DNA of 64,000 nucleotides from JAWKRB01 sp041389885 (lineage in GTDB: Bacteria; Myxococcota_A; Polyangia; Polyangiales; Ga0077539). The position numbers and the translations under genes were made by a program. The notes under the pieces were generated by a model. That model was not told the DNA's origin, did not search any database, and saw nothing but the letters and a program-made list of their open reading frames with translations. Of this stretch, positions 13,111 to 21,045 are shown piece by piece (the first letter of the stretch is position 1; each line of letters opens with the position of its first letter). The DNA is taken from the NCBI GenBank assembly GCA_041389885.1, contig JAWKRB010000022.1, positions 62,001 to 126,000 on the forward strand, in the 5' to 3' direction.

Positions 13111-14730
13111 TCAGTACCTGAAGGCCATCACGAGGTGGAGCGCGTGCGCCAGGGTCGGGTCGACCCCGCGCACCACGTTGGTCCACCCCGCGAGGGGAAT
13201 GAGCAGCCCGTAGTCGAGCCGCGCGACGAAGCCGTGCTCCTGCTCGTACACCAGGCCGAGGTCGGCTTCGACGCCCAGGGGCGCGCGGCCCGAGGGGGTG
13301 CTGTTGGGCTGCACCGCGACGCTGCCGATCACCGACGCCTCCACCGACAGCATCGACCAGATCCTCCCCCGGACCATCGGGCGCACGTACCACGCGTCGG
13401 TGACGGTGCCGATGATGCGCCGCCACATGATCAGGTCGACGCGGTAGTTCGGGTGAAACCTGAAGTTGTTGATGTTCGTGTCGCGGGGCGTGGTCGTGAG
13501 GTCGAGCTGCGGCCCGTCGAGGTCACCCGCCCGCGCCGCGCGGTTCGTCGGCCGCGCGCCGAAGCCCGGGCGCGAGTCGCCCGAGGCGTAGCCGAATTCG
13601 ACCCGCGCGAAGAAGCGCGGAGACGCGCGCCAGTCCGCGCGGAGCAGCGCGCCGATCTGCTGCCCGGTGGTCTCGACGTTGAGCGCCGCCGCGGGGTCGA
13701 GGGACGCGTTGCCGATGCGAAACCCCACGTACGCGAACTCGCCCTCGAAGGTGAACGAGCCCACGTCGGCGCGGAGCCAGGCGTCGCCCACGAAGGCGTC
13801 GAGGTCCCTGCGGATCGCCGTGTTGATCGCGGGGGTCGACCCCGGCGCGAGGTCCCAGCTCTGCGAGCGGTAGGCGCCGAGGAGGCCGAAGTTCACCGTG
13901 GTGCGCCGCGCGGCGAGGCGGCGGTCGCGCGTCGCCGGCGCGTCCCAGCGCGAGACCGAGAACGCGAAGGTGCGCACGTCGTCGCTGGGGTCGAGGTCGA
14001 AGGCCGGCTTGATCTCCGGGCGCAGCGCGTCGCTGCCCACGCCGGACGCGGTGAGCTCGTAGGCCACCGACCAGAGGAGCCCCCCGAGGGGCGCCACGAA
14101 GGCCACGCGGTCGCCCACGTCGCCGAAATCGTCGTCGAGGCCGTTGCCCGCGTTGATGAAGAAGCCGGTGCCCCAGTCGATGAGCGCCCCCATGCGCCCC
14201 GCGTAGAGCATCCCGAAGGGGAGCAGCACCTGGGCGTAGAGCTGCCGCACCTGAATGGGGTCTGGGGGCGAGCTCTGGTTCACCGCGCCGCCGACGAATT
14301 CGCCCTCGGGCACCGAGCCCCAGCGGAGGTTGTCGAGCACGTGCAGGCGTCCATGCAGCGAGACGCCCCAGCCGATGTCGGCGGTGGCGTCGAGGCGCAG
14401 GCGCATGTCGAGGTTGGTCTGGGTGTTGCGCCCCGCGCGCTCGGCGTAGGGCGTGGGCCACACGGCGGGGAGCGACGGGGTGGGGCCTCGGCCGAGGTCC
14501 CAGTTCAGCCCGACGTCGCCGCGGGTGCGAAAGAAGCCTCGCACGCGAATGCGGGTGTCGCGCGCGTTCGCCGTGTCGCGCAGGGGCTCGTGCAGGGGCG
14601 TGACCCCCGGCGCGTCGCGAAAGGGCTCGCGCGCGGCGGCGGCGCCCTCGTCGCCGGGACGGGGCGTCGGGGTCTGCGCCGAGGCCGCCCCGGCGGCGAG
14701 CGCGAGGGAGAGGGCGAGCGCACACCTCAC
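13111..14730 (-). CDS. Putative outer-membrane protein of a myxobacterial family (TIGR04551-like)
   Basis: 539 residues with a Sec signal peptide (MRCALALSLALAAGAASAQ) and a mature part dominated by short amphipathic strands rich in Gly, Arg, Asp and aromatic residues (LHGRLHVLDNLRWGS, GLLWSVAYELTASGVG, FVARLDYGLLIPLAGW). It ends in an aromatic residue after a strand (LHLVMAFRY), as outer-membrane barrels do. It matches what I remember of the TIGR04551 family, which is confined to myxobacteria and relatives; no function is known to me. The GTG start at 14730 overlaps the stop of the hydrolase gene (GTGA), so the two are translationally coupled. Confidence 0.65.
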   Translation of the reverse strand: MRCALALSLALAAGAASAQTPTPRPGDEGAAAAREPFRDAPGVTPLHEPLRDTANARDTRIRVRGFFRTRGDVGLNWDLGRGPTPSLPAVWPTPYAERAGRNTQTNLDMRLRLDATADIGWGVSLHGRLHVLDNLRWGSVPEGEFVGGAVNQSSPPDPIQVRQLYAQVLLPFGMLYAGRMGALIDWGTGFFINAGNGLDDDFGDVGDRVAFVAPLGGLLWSVAYELTASGVGSDALRPEIKPAFDLDPSDDVRTFAFSVSRWDAPATRDRRLAARRTTVNFGLLGAYRSQSWDLAPGSTPAINTAIRRDLDAFVGDAWLRADVGSFTFEGEFAYVGFRIGNASLDPAAALNVETTGQQIGALLRADWRASPRFFARVEFGYASGDSRPGFGARPTNRAARAGDLDGPQLDLTTTPRDTNINNFRFHPNYRVDLIMWRRIIGTVTDAWYVRPMVRGRIWSMLSVEASVIGSVAVQPNSTPSGRAPLGVEADLGLVYEQEHGFVARLDYGLLIPLAGWTNVVRGVDPTLAHALHLVMAFRY

Positions 14731-15680
14731 GGGCGAGCCTCCCCGGTCGTGACCCGCTCGGTCGACGGCGCGTCGGGCGCGTCGAGGAACTCTCGCACGA
14801 GCCGGCGCGTGGCGTGCGCCGACTCGATCATCGGAAAGTGCCCCGTGCGCGGGAGCGCCTCGAGGCGCGCGTCGGGGAGCTCCTGCGCGAGGCGCTGGCC
14901 GAAGCGCAGCCGGGCGACCCGGTCTTCCTCGCCCCACACCAGCAGCGTGCGGTGGCGGACGGTGCGGTAGCGCCGCTCCATCTGGAGGAACCGCTGCCCC
15001 CGCGCGGCGGCGAGGGCGGCGCGCGCGGTGCCGGGCCGCGAGAGGCTCTGCTCGATCGCGTCGACCAGCTCTTGAGACACCAGGCTGGGGTCGTCGAAGG
15101 CGTCGGGAAATCGGTCGGCCGGGCGCTCGGTGTAGAACGCCGAGAAGAGCGCCTCGCCCACGCCGTCGAGGTTCGCCCAGCGAAAGAAGGGCGGGATCTG
15201 CTCGTCGTAGACCCAGGCCCCGATGAGCGAGATCCGCCGCACGCGCTCGGGGTGCGCGAGGGCGAAGGCCAGCGCCACCGAGCACCCCCAGGAGTGCGCC
15301 ACCACGTCGACCCGCGGAGCGCCCGCGGCGTCGATCACGTCGACGAGCACCTCGGCCAGCGCCGCCGGGCTGTAGTCGCCCTCGGTGCGAGACGACCAGC
15401 CGAAGCCGGGCAGGTCGACGTTGATCGTGCGGCGCGTCGCGCTGAGCGCGGGCTCGAGGGGGTCCCACACGTCGTGGTTGCTCGCGAAGCCGTGCACCAG
15501 CAGCGCGGGCGTCGACGCGCTCTGGGCCGGGCCACGGAGCTCGGTGTAGATCGCGCGTCCGTCGCGGGCGTGGACGTAGCGCGCGTCGGGGCCGAGCTCG
15601 GCGCCCAGGGGCTCGCCGGGTCGCTGCCACGACGCGCAGCCGGCGGCCAGAGCGAGGGCCAGCGCGAGGGCGCGGGTCAC
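14727..15680 (-). CDS. Alpha/beta-hydrolase lipoprotein
   Basis: 317 residues. The signal peptide carries lipobox LAAGC (Cys15), so the enzyme is lipid-anchored outside the cytoplasm. The alpha/beta-hydrolase fold is clear: oxyanion segment HGFASNHDVW, nucleophile elbow VAHSWGCSVA, acidic residue in WGEEDRVARL and catalytic His in RTGHFPMIES. The substrate is unknown; esterase or lipase action on lipids or surface polymers would suit the location. The GTG start at 15680 overlaps the stop of the upstream lipoprotein gene (GTGA), and its own stop overlaps the next start in the same way, so three genes are coupled in series. Confidence 0.85.
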   Translation of the reverse strand: MTRALALALALAAGCASWQRPGEPLGAELGPDARYVHARDGRAIYTELRGPAQSASTPALLVHGFASNHDVWDPLEPALSATRRTINVDLPGFGWSSRTEGDYSPAALAEVLVDVIDAAGAPRVDVVAHSWGCSVALAFALAHPERVRRISLIGAWVYDEQIPPFFRWANLDGVGEALFSAFYTERPADRFPDAFDDPSLVSQELVDAIEQSLSRPGTARAALAAARGQRFLQMERRYRTVRHRTLLVWGEEDRVARLRFGQRLAQELPDARLEALPRTGHFPMIESAHATRRLVREFLDAPDAPSTERVTTGEARP

Positions 15681-16585
15681 AGGTTGAGCCTCCGGTACTC
15701 CGACGCGCGGGTGAAGTTCTCGGAGGTGTCGTTCTCGACGCTGGCCACCCGCGCGACCAGCCCTCCGCACTCCGTCACGAAGGCGTAGGTGCGGAGGGTG
15801 CGGCGAAACACCGTGAGCGGAATGCTCTGGTCGAGGGTGGTGTTCACCCGCAGGGAGGGAAAGCGCGCCGCCGGGGTCCACACCTCGCCCGCGGCGTCGA
15901 CCGTGGTGACGTAGCGGGTGACGTTCACCAGCGGGGTGAAATTCACGGTGCCGCTGCCGTTGACGCTCTGCTCCCACCGAGCGCCGACCCGCAGCGGAAA
16001 GCGCAGCACCGCGACGGGCGGGTCGAAGCGCAGGTTCGTCTGGTTCGCGGCGGTCGAGACCGTCGCCAGCAGCTCGAGGGCGTCGGGGCCGAGGCGGTAG
16101 ACCCCGAGGAGGTTCGTCCCGCGGTCGAGGACCGCGGCGAAGGTGGCGTCGGCGTACAGCCCGCTCCACCACTGCCCTCGGGGCGAGAGCACCTCGTCGA
16201 GCACCGGCTGATCGTCGCTGCGGCGCGCGGAGAAGTCCCAGCGGCGGGTGCCCTCGACGACGGCGCCCTCGGTGTTCACCCCCTCGACGGTCACCCCATC
16301 GCGGTTCACGAGGTAGAGCGCGCTCGCGCCCACGGCGCTGGGGAACTCCGCGCGGGTGATCACCCCGTCGCGGTTGGGGAGGCACGCGCCGTCGGGAGGA
16401 GGGGGGCGATCGACGGGGGGCGGCGGGACGTCGGCCGTGACCGCGTCCTGCTGCGGCGCAACATCGACCGCGGGCCCCGCGTCGGCCGCGTCGACCCGCG
16501 TCGAGGCGTCGGCGGCCGGAGGCTCCGACGTCGCTGCGGCGCAGGCGTGGAGGAGCGCGAGGAGGGGGAGCAGGCGTGGGGACAT
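15677..16585 (-). CDS. Putative lipoprotein, paralogue of the 12267-13100 protein
   Basis: 302 residues and first gene of a four-gene minus-strand operon. A signal peptide with likely lipobox ALLHAC is followed by an Asp/Ala/Pro linker, then CLPNRDGVITRAEF, an EF-hand-like loop that has the N.DG.I...E part but no acidic residue at position 1. A beta-rich domain follows with RRWDFSARRSD, LLGVYRLGPDALELLATV and LRFPLRVGARW, ending in ASEYRRLNL. The same order and wording occur in the gene at the other end of the operon. Function unknown; calcium binding is possible but not shown. Confidence 0.75.
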   Translation of the reverse strand: MSPRLLPLLALLHACAAATSEPPAADASTRVDAADAGPAVDVAPQQDAVTADVPPPPVDRPPPPDGACLPNRDGVITRAEFPSAVGASALYLVNRDGVTVEGVNTEGAVVEGTRRWDFSARRSDDQPVLDEVLSPRGQWWSGLYADATFAAVLDRGTNLLGVYRLGPDALELLATVSTAANQTNLRFDPPVAVLRFPLRVGARWEQSVNGSGTVNFTPLVNVTRYVTTVDAAGEVWTPAARFPSLRVNTTLDQSIPLTVFRRTLRTYAFVTECGGLVARVASVENDTSENFTRASEYRRLNL

Positions 16586-16630
16586 CGACGGACCTCAGTG
16601 AGCGACGCGCGAAGCCGCGTCTGCGGGTGA

Positions 16631-17692
16631 CTACCCGTCGAGGCGCGCCCGGAGCCAGGCGGCGGTCTGCGGGTACAGCTCCTTCGCGGCCTTGCTCCCT
16701 ACGACGGCGCCGACGTGACCGCCAGGGACCTGGAGCACCGCCGTGTCGCTCGACCCCGAGTGCTCGATGAGCGCCCGCGCGGCGGGGAGGGGGCAGATGG
16801 TGTCGCGCTCGGCGCCGATGACCAGCACCGGGCACTCGATGCGCTTGAGGTCGGCGACCTTGCCGCGCACGCGGTGCTCGCCGCGCACCAGCGCGTTCTT
16901 CTGGTAGAGGTCGGTGATGTACGTCTCGTACGCCGCCGCGGGGAAGGGGATGTTGTCGTTGCCCCAGGTCTCCATCGCGTAGAAGCCGTCGCGTGCGCTC
17001 TTCGACCCCGAGCGGTCGATGTACCCCACGACCTTCGAGAGGTTGAGCGTCGGGCGCATCGCCGAGAAGCCGCTCTGCATCTGCGTCGGCGCGACGTTGC
17101 CCCCGGCGATGACCGCCGAGGCGTCGAACCAGCGCCGGTCGACCAGGTGGGCCAGGAGCCCTCCCTGGGCGAAATCGATGGGGCCCGCGAGGTTCACCAG
17201 CGCGCGCACCCGCTCGGGGTGCAGGGCCGTGTAGATCGTCGAGAGCGTCGCGCCCATGCAGTAGCCCATGATCGCGAGCTCGTCGGCGCCCGAGTCGCGC
17301 AGCGTCGCGCGGGCCATCCTGCCCAGGCGGTCGATGGCCTCGTCCCAGGAGAAGTAGCGGTCCTCGTCCTGAGGCACGCCCCAGTCGAGGAGGTAGGTGT
17401 CGACGCCCGCGGCCGCCAGGGCCTCGCAGAAGCTGTTGCCGCGCCGCAGGTCGAGCACGTACCAGCGGTTGATCATCGACGGGACCACCAGCAGCGGACG
17501 CCGCGTCGCCGCCGGCGCGCCCTCCGGGCGGCGAAAGCGGTAGAGGCTCGCGATGCCGTCGCGGAGCACGGTGTCTTTCGGCGTCGGCGCGAGCTGCGGG
17601 GGAGGCATCGGGTCGCCCCCGAAGGCCAGCGTCGCGGCCAGCTCCTGGAGGCTCTGCGCCATCGCGCCGGGGAGATCGAGAAGGGCCTGCAT
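16631..17692 (-). CDS. phaC: Class III-like poly(3-hydroxyalkanoate) synthase, minus-arm copy
   Basis: Polymerises (R)-3-hydroxyacyl-CoA into PHA at the granule surface. 353 residues, the usual size for class III (PhaEC-type) synthases. Alpha/beta-hydrolase core with nucleophile Cys145 in GYCMGA, Asp297 in GAERDTICP and His326 in PGGHVGAVV. The family signatures PSMINRWYVLDL and METWGNDNIPFP are present. The start at 17692 (MQALLDLPGAM) leaves 20 bp after the small phasin/PhaE-like gene, so the two are probably co-transcribed. It shares the PSxINRxYVLDL and LRPTLNLSK phrases with the second synthase at 21042-22190. Confidence 0.93.
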   Translation of the reverse strand: MQALLDLPGAMAQSLQELAATLAFGGDPMPPPQLAPTPKDTVLRDGIASLYRFRRPEGAPAATRRPLLVVPSMINRWYVLDLRRGNSFCEALAAAGVDTYLLDWGVPQDEDRYFSWDEAIDRLGRMARATLRDSGADELAIMGYCMGATLSTIYTALHPERVRALVNLAGPIDFAQGGLLAHLVDRRWFDASAVIAGGNVAPTQMQSGFSAMRPTLNLSKVVGYIDRSGSKSARDGFYAMETWGNDNIPFPAAAYETYITDLYQKNALVRGEHRVRGKVADLKRIECPVLVIGAERDTICPLPAARALIEHSGSSDTAVLQVPGGHVGAVVGSKAAKELYPQTAAWLRARLDG

Positions 17693-17712
17693 GGTCGCTC
17701 CTTGCCGCCCGG

Positions 17713-17991
17713 TCAGCGGGGCGCGAGGGTGTCGAGGGTGCGCTTCGTCGCCTCGAGCGAGATGCGGCGCCAGTCCTCCCGGAGCTGCGACCAGTAGCTG
17801 AAGGTCTCCTGCATGAGCTTCACGCCCTCGTCCATCATCATGCGGGTGTGGGCCGAGCCCTGGGCCTCGACCTTCGCGGCGTCTTCGAGCAGCGAGCCCC
17901 AACGGGCCTGCGCGTCAGACACGCTCTTCTGAAAAGCCGCGATCCCGAAGGGCATCGCGAAGGGGAACGCCGGGGTGGTCTTCTCGCTCAT
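17713..17991 (-). CDS. Short PhaE/phasin-like PHA granule protein
   Basis: 92 residues from the ATG at 17991, preceded by TAGGAGC. Mostly helical, with the pattern of phasins: an N-terminal FPFAMPFGIAAFQKSV segment, then an amphipathic helix (WGSLLEDAAKVEAQGSAHTR) and YWSQLREDWRRISLEATKRT. Class III synthases need a PhaE partner of about 35-40 kDa; this protein is far shorter, so it is either a truncated PhaE-like partner or a phasin that coats granules. The position directly before phaC and after phaR supports a PHA role. The exact family is uncertain. Confidence 0.65.
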   Translation of the reverse strand: MSEKTTPAFPFAMPFGIAAFQKSVSDAQARWGSLLEDAAKVEAQGSAHTRMMMDEGVKLMQETFSYWSQLREDWRRISLEATKRTLDTLAPR

Positions 17992-18081
17992 GTCGCTCGC
18001 TGCTCCTACGCCCCGCGGACCTACCGCGGCGGCCACGCGGGAGCACTAGCACCGCGCGGCCGGAACGCGTCAAGAAAAATG

Positions 18082-18094
18082 TTGCGTCGCACAA
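18082..18094. promoter_or_regulatory. Predicted PhaR operator D (TTGC-GTC-GCACAA)
   Basis: Interrupted palindrome TTGC-N3-GCACAA in the 105-bp gap between phaR and the phasin-phaC pair, about 90 bp before the phasin start. It matches the TGC-N3/4-GCA pattern known for PhaR of Paracoccus and is nearly the same as the site at 18834. Binding is inferred. Confidence 0.5.
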
Positions 18095-18096
18095 AT

Positions 18097-18780
18097 CTAC
18101 CGCCTCGTGCCGCCGCCCTCGCTGGGCCGCTTCTTCGCGGATGTGCTGGTTTTCTTGGGCGTCTTCGCTCTTGTGCGCTGCGGCGTAGACTCTGCTGCAT
18201 CGCCGCGTAGCGAGCGCTTGATGGCCTCGAGCTCCCGGCGTAGCGACTCGACCGAGGCCTCGGACGCCGACGGGGGCGGGGGCTCGGCCGGGAGCTCAGG
18301 GGCGGGACCCTCGGGGTAGCCCGGCGCGTAGCTGGGCGCGGCGTGGGCGTGCGGCGGCATCCAGGGGCCGGGGACGGCGCTGAGCACCCGCGCGAGGAGG
18401 TTGCCCGCCGCGTAGGGCACCGAGAGGGGGTTGTACGGGACCACCGAGGTGATGCCGCTGCGGGCGTGCTGGTAGAGCTCCATCGCGGCGGAGAGCCATC
18501 GGCCCAGAAAATCACCCAGCGCGTCGTCGCTCATGCGCACCAGCTGGGTGAGGATCGGCACCGAGAGGAACTGCGCCGCGGCCCGGCCCTCGATGATGAT
18601 CTGCAGGAGCACGGTCTGCGTGAGGTCGTTGCCGCTCTGCGCGTCGATCACCCGCACCTCGGCGCCCGCCCGCACGCTCGCCGCGAGCTCCTCGAGCGTG
18701 ACGTACTTGCTCTCCGCCGTGTCATAGAGCCGGCGGTTGCCGTACTTCTTCACCACCCTCGGGCCCGTCGCGCTCCGCAT
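18097..18780 (-). CDS. phaR: PHA synthesis repressor PhaR
   Basis: DNA-binding repressor that senses PHA granules and controls phasin and synthase genes. 227 residues. The N-terminal PHB/PHA accumulation-regulator DNA-binding domain is unmistakable (residues 8-40: RVVKKYGNRRLYDTAESKYV), followed by VIDAQSGNDLTQTVLLQII and the second regulator domain (FLSVPILTQLVRMSDDALG). The C-terminal half is Pro/Ala-rich, with a short coiled coil (ESLRRELEAIKRSL) and a Lys-rich tail. ATG 18780 starts 7 residues before the domain. It lies between the two PHA arms, divergent from the plus arm across a 175-bp gap holding three candidate operators, so it probably represses itself too. Confidence 0.93.
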   Translation of the reverse strand: MRSATGPRVVKKYGNRRLYDTAESKYVTLEELAASVRAGAEVRVIDAQSGNDLTQTVLLQIIIEGRAAAQFLSVPILTQLVRMSDDALGDFLGRWLSAAMELYQHARSGITSVVPYNPLSVPYAAGNLLARVLSAVPGPWMPPHAHAAPSYAPGYPEGPAPELPAEPPPPSASEASVESLRRELEAIKRSLRGDAAESTPQRTRAKTPKKTSTSAKKRPSEGGGTRR

Positions 18781-18833
18781 CGCGCCGGAGCCTACTACGA
18801 ACCCCGCGATCTGTGCTGCGATGCGGGATGAAA

Positions 18834-18848
18834 TTGTGCGGCGCACAA
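18834..18848. promoter_or_regulatory. Predicted PhaR operator A (TTGTGC-GGC-GCACAA)
   Basis: Perfect interrupted palindrome, 6-bp arms around a 3-bp centre, 54 bp upstream of phaR and about 108 bp upstream of the plus-strand phasin gene. It contains TGC-N3-GCA, the core known for PhaR in Paracoccus. It is the longest of the four sites. Confidence 0.6.
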
Positions 18849-18891
18849 GTGCCGGTCTTGACGGGCGGAAGTCATTGAAGTAGACGCGGTT

Positions 18892-18903
18892 CTGCCGCGG
18901 CAG
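18892..18903. promoter_or_regulatory. Predicted PhaR operator B (CTGC-CGCG-GCAG)
   Basis: Perfect 12-bp palindrome with the exact form CTGC-N4-GCAG reported for PhaR targets, in the phaR/phasin divergent gap 53 bp before the plus-strand phasin start. Likely within or next to that promoter. Confidence 0.6.
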
Positions 18904-18922
18904 AGGCGACGGTCGCCGATGT

Positions 18923-18931
18923 TGCGGTGCA
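18923..18931. promoter_or_regulatory. Predicted PhaR operator C (TGC-GGT-GCA)
   Basis: Third TGC-N3-GCA site in the same gap, written TTGC-GGT-GCAG, 25 bp before the plus-strand phasin start codon, where a repressor would block transcription or its start. Weaker alone, but meaningful as part of the cluster. Confidence 0.45.
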
Positions 18932-18955
18932 GCACAGAGCAAGGGAGCGACGGCG

Positions 18956-19282
18956 ATGATGGACTGGGAGACCTGGAAGAAGGGCTTCGACGCCTGGGAG
19001 AGCACCACGGCGAAGTATCTCGAGACGGTGCTGCGCTCGCCGGCGCTGCTGACGCCCTCGGGCGCGATGCTGAGCGCGGCGATGAAGTCGAAGGCGGCGG
19101 TCGACCGCGCCGCGGCGGCGTGGTGGTCGGCGTGGGGGCTGCCCACGCGGCGCGACCAGGAGCGGGCGCTGCACTCGCTCAACCAGCTCCAGAGCAAGAT
19201 CATCGACCTCGAGGAGCGCCTCGCCGAGCTCCAGCCGAAGCCGACCGCGACCCTCGGCGCGAAGCAGCCCGGCGCGAACTGA
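18956..19282 (+). CDS. PhaE/phasin-like PHA granule protein, plus arm
   Basis: 108 residues, helical. It begins MMDWETWKKGFDAWESTTAK and has an Ala-rich helix in the middle. The end (WGLPTRRDQERALHSLNQLQ then SKIIDLEERLAEL) strongly recalls the C-terminal 'LGLPTR..vd.L...v..LE.rL' part of PhaE, the obligate partner of class III PHA synthases. It is only a third of normal PhaE length. AAGGGAGCG precedes the start; a second ATG follows immediately. First gene of the plus arm, 41 bp before the acyl-CoA ligase gene and under three candidate PhaR sites. Confidence 0.7.
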   Translation: MMDWETWKKGFDAWESTTAKYLETVLRSPALLTPSGAMLSAAMKSKAAVDRAAAAWWSAWGLPTRRDQERALHSLNQLQSKIIDLEERLAELQPKPTATLGAKQPGAN

Positions 19283-19323
19283 CCGCGCCTCCCTCCCTCT
19301 CCACCCCCACCGGATCTCGCGCC

Positions 19324-21045
19324 ATGGACATCACCCCCTTTCTCGAGCTCAAGCCCGCGCCGCGCGCGGTGTTCGACGGCCTCGACGGGCGCGCTGCGCG
19401 CGCGCGCTTCATGGTCCCGACGGGCGACGGCGACTGGCGCGCCGTGACCTGGGGCGCCTTCGCGGCGTGCATTCGCGAGCTCGCGCTCTTTCTCCTCGCG
19501 GAGGGGGCGACGCCGGGCGAGCGCGCGGCGGTCTTCGCGCCCAACCGCATCGAGTGGGGCGCCGCGGCCCTCGCGATCCAGGCCGCCTCGGGCGTGATCG
19601 TGCCCGTGTACGCCGCGAGCACCGCCGAGCAGGCCGCCTACGTCGTGCGTCACGCCGACGCCGCCGCGCTCTTCGTCGACACCCCCGCGCTCCTCGCGCG
19701 GGTCCTCGAGCGCTGGAGCGAGTACGAGGGCGTGCGGCGCATCGTGCTCCTCGACGACGGCCTCGACCCGCTGAAGGTCCTCGCGGGGCTCCAGGGACGC
19801 GTCGGGGCGCTCCCCTCGGCGGTGGAGGTGCTCCGGCGGGTGTGCACCCTCTCGCAGGCCCGCGCCCTGGGCCGCGCCCTCGACCTCGACGACCCCGGCC
19901 GCTTCGAGCGCGTGCTCCACGGCATCGACCTCGATCAGCCCGGCATGATGCTCTACACCTCGGGGACCACCGGCAACCCCAAGGGCGTTCCGCTCACCCA
20001 TCGCATGGTCGGGGTCAACGGCCGCGACTGGCTCGAGAGCAACGGCCCGGTCATCGACGACCACCCCGTCGACGCGCTGTGGCTCCCCTTCGCGCACATC
20101 TTCGGCTTCGGCGAGCTCTGCCTGGGCAACACCCTGGGCTTCACCAGCTACGTCTGCTCGCCCGCCGACGTGCTCGCGAAGCTCCCTGAGATCCGGCCCT
20201 CGGTGTTCATGTCGGTGCCCGCGTTCTGGGAGAAGATCGCCAGCGCCGTGTCTGCCGAGGCCGACCCCGCGCGGCGCCGCGCGAAGCTCGACGCGGTCAC
20301 GGGCGGGAGGCTCCGCTTCTGCCTCTCCGGCGGCGCCGGGCTCAAGCGCGAGATCAAAGACTTTCTCTACGAGCAGGGCCTGCTGATCATCGAGGGCTAC
20401 GGCCTCACCGAGTGCTCCCCGACGCTCACCCTCAACCGCCCCGACGCGTTTCGCTTCGACACCGTGGGCCTCCCCCTGCCAAGCGTGGAGCTCCGCCTCG
20501 CCGAAGACGGAGAGATCCTCGCGCGCGGCCCGAGCATCTTTCACGGCTACCACAAGGACCCCGACGCGACCCGCGAGTGCTTCACCGACGACGGCTGGTT
20601 CAAGACCGGCGACGTCGGCCGGCTCACCGACGACGGCTTCTTGCAGATCATCGACCGCAAGAAGGACATCCTCGTCACCGCGGGCGGCAAGAACGTGCCC
20701 CCGGCGAACATCGAGATGCGCTTTCGCGACGACCCCCTCTTCGCGCACGTCGTCGTGTACGGAGACGGCAGGCGCTACCTCGTCGCGGGCGTGTGGCTCG
20801 AGCCGGGCGCGGTCGCCGCGGCGAGGGCGCGGGGCGACGACGTCGAGGCGCTCGTGCGGGCGCGGGTCGACGCGGTGAACGCCTCGCTCCCGAGCTACGA
20901 GACGATCAAGCGGTACGCGGTGATCGAGTCGCCGCTCTCGGTCGAGAACGGGCTGCTCACGGCCTCGCTCAAGGTGCGCCGCAAGAAGGTCTACGAGGCC
21001 TTCGGCGCGGACTTCGAGGCGCTCTACCAGGAGCGCTCGGCGTGA
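19324..21045 (+). CDS. AMP-forming acyl-CoA ligase (long-chain type)
   Basis: 573 residues of the ANL superfamily, activating a carboxylic acid to its CoA thioester through an acyl-adenylate. Motifs: P-loop LYTSGTTGNPKGVPLTH, GYGLTECSPT, YHKDPDATRECFTDDGWFKTGD, and hinge plus catalytic region DRKKDILVTAGGKNVPP. The arrangement fits long-chain acyl-CoA synthetases of the FadD15/bubblegum type. Placed between a PhaE-like gene and a PHA synthase, and overlapping the latter by GTGA, it may supply acyl-CoA (perhaps 3-hydroxyacyl-CoA) to PHA synthesis or re-activate released monomers; the substrate is inferred from context only. Confidence 0.9.
   Translation: MDITPFLELKPAPRAVFDGLDGRAARARFMVPTGDGDWRAVTWGAFAACIRELALFLLAEGATPGERAAVFAPNRIEWGAAALAIQAASGVIVPVYAASTAEQAAYVVRHADAAALFVDTPALLARVLERWSEYEGVRRIVLLDDGLDPLKVLAGLQGRVGALPSAVEVLRRVCTLSQARALGRALDLDDPGRFERVLHGIDLDQPGMMLYTSGTTGNPKGVPLTHRMVGVNGRDWLESNGPVIDDHPVDALWLPFAHIFGFGELCLGNTLGFTSYVCSPADVLAKLPEIRPSVFMSVPAFWEKIASAVSAEADPARRRAKLDAVTGGRLRFCLSGGAGLKREIKDFLYEQGLLIIEGYGLTECSPTLTLNRPDAFRFDTVGLPLPSVELRLAEDGEILARGPSIFHGYHKDPDATRECFTDDGWFKTGDVGRLTDDGFLQIIDRKKDILVTAGGKNVPPANIEMRFRDDPLFAHVVVYGDGRRYLVAGVWLEPGAVAAARARGDDVEALVRARVDAVNASLPSYETIKRYAVIESPLSVENGLLTASLKVRRKKVYEAFGADFEALYQERSA

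Noticed and set aside
18781..18955. A tRNA or small RNA in the phaR gap
   Set aside because: The palindromes are short, separate and fit protein binding sites; no cloverleaf or strong hairpin with a terminator is present.
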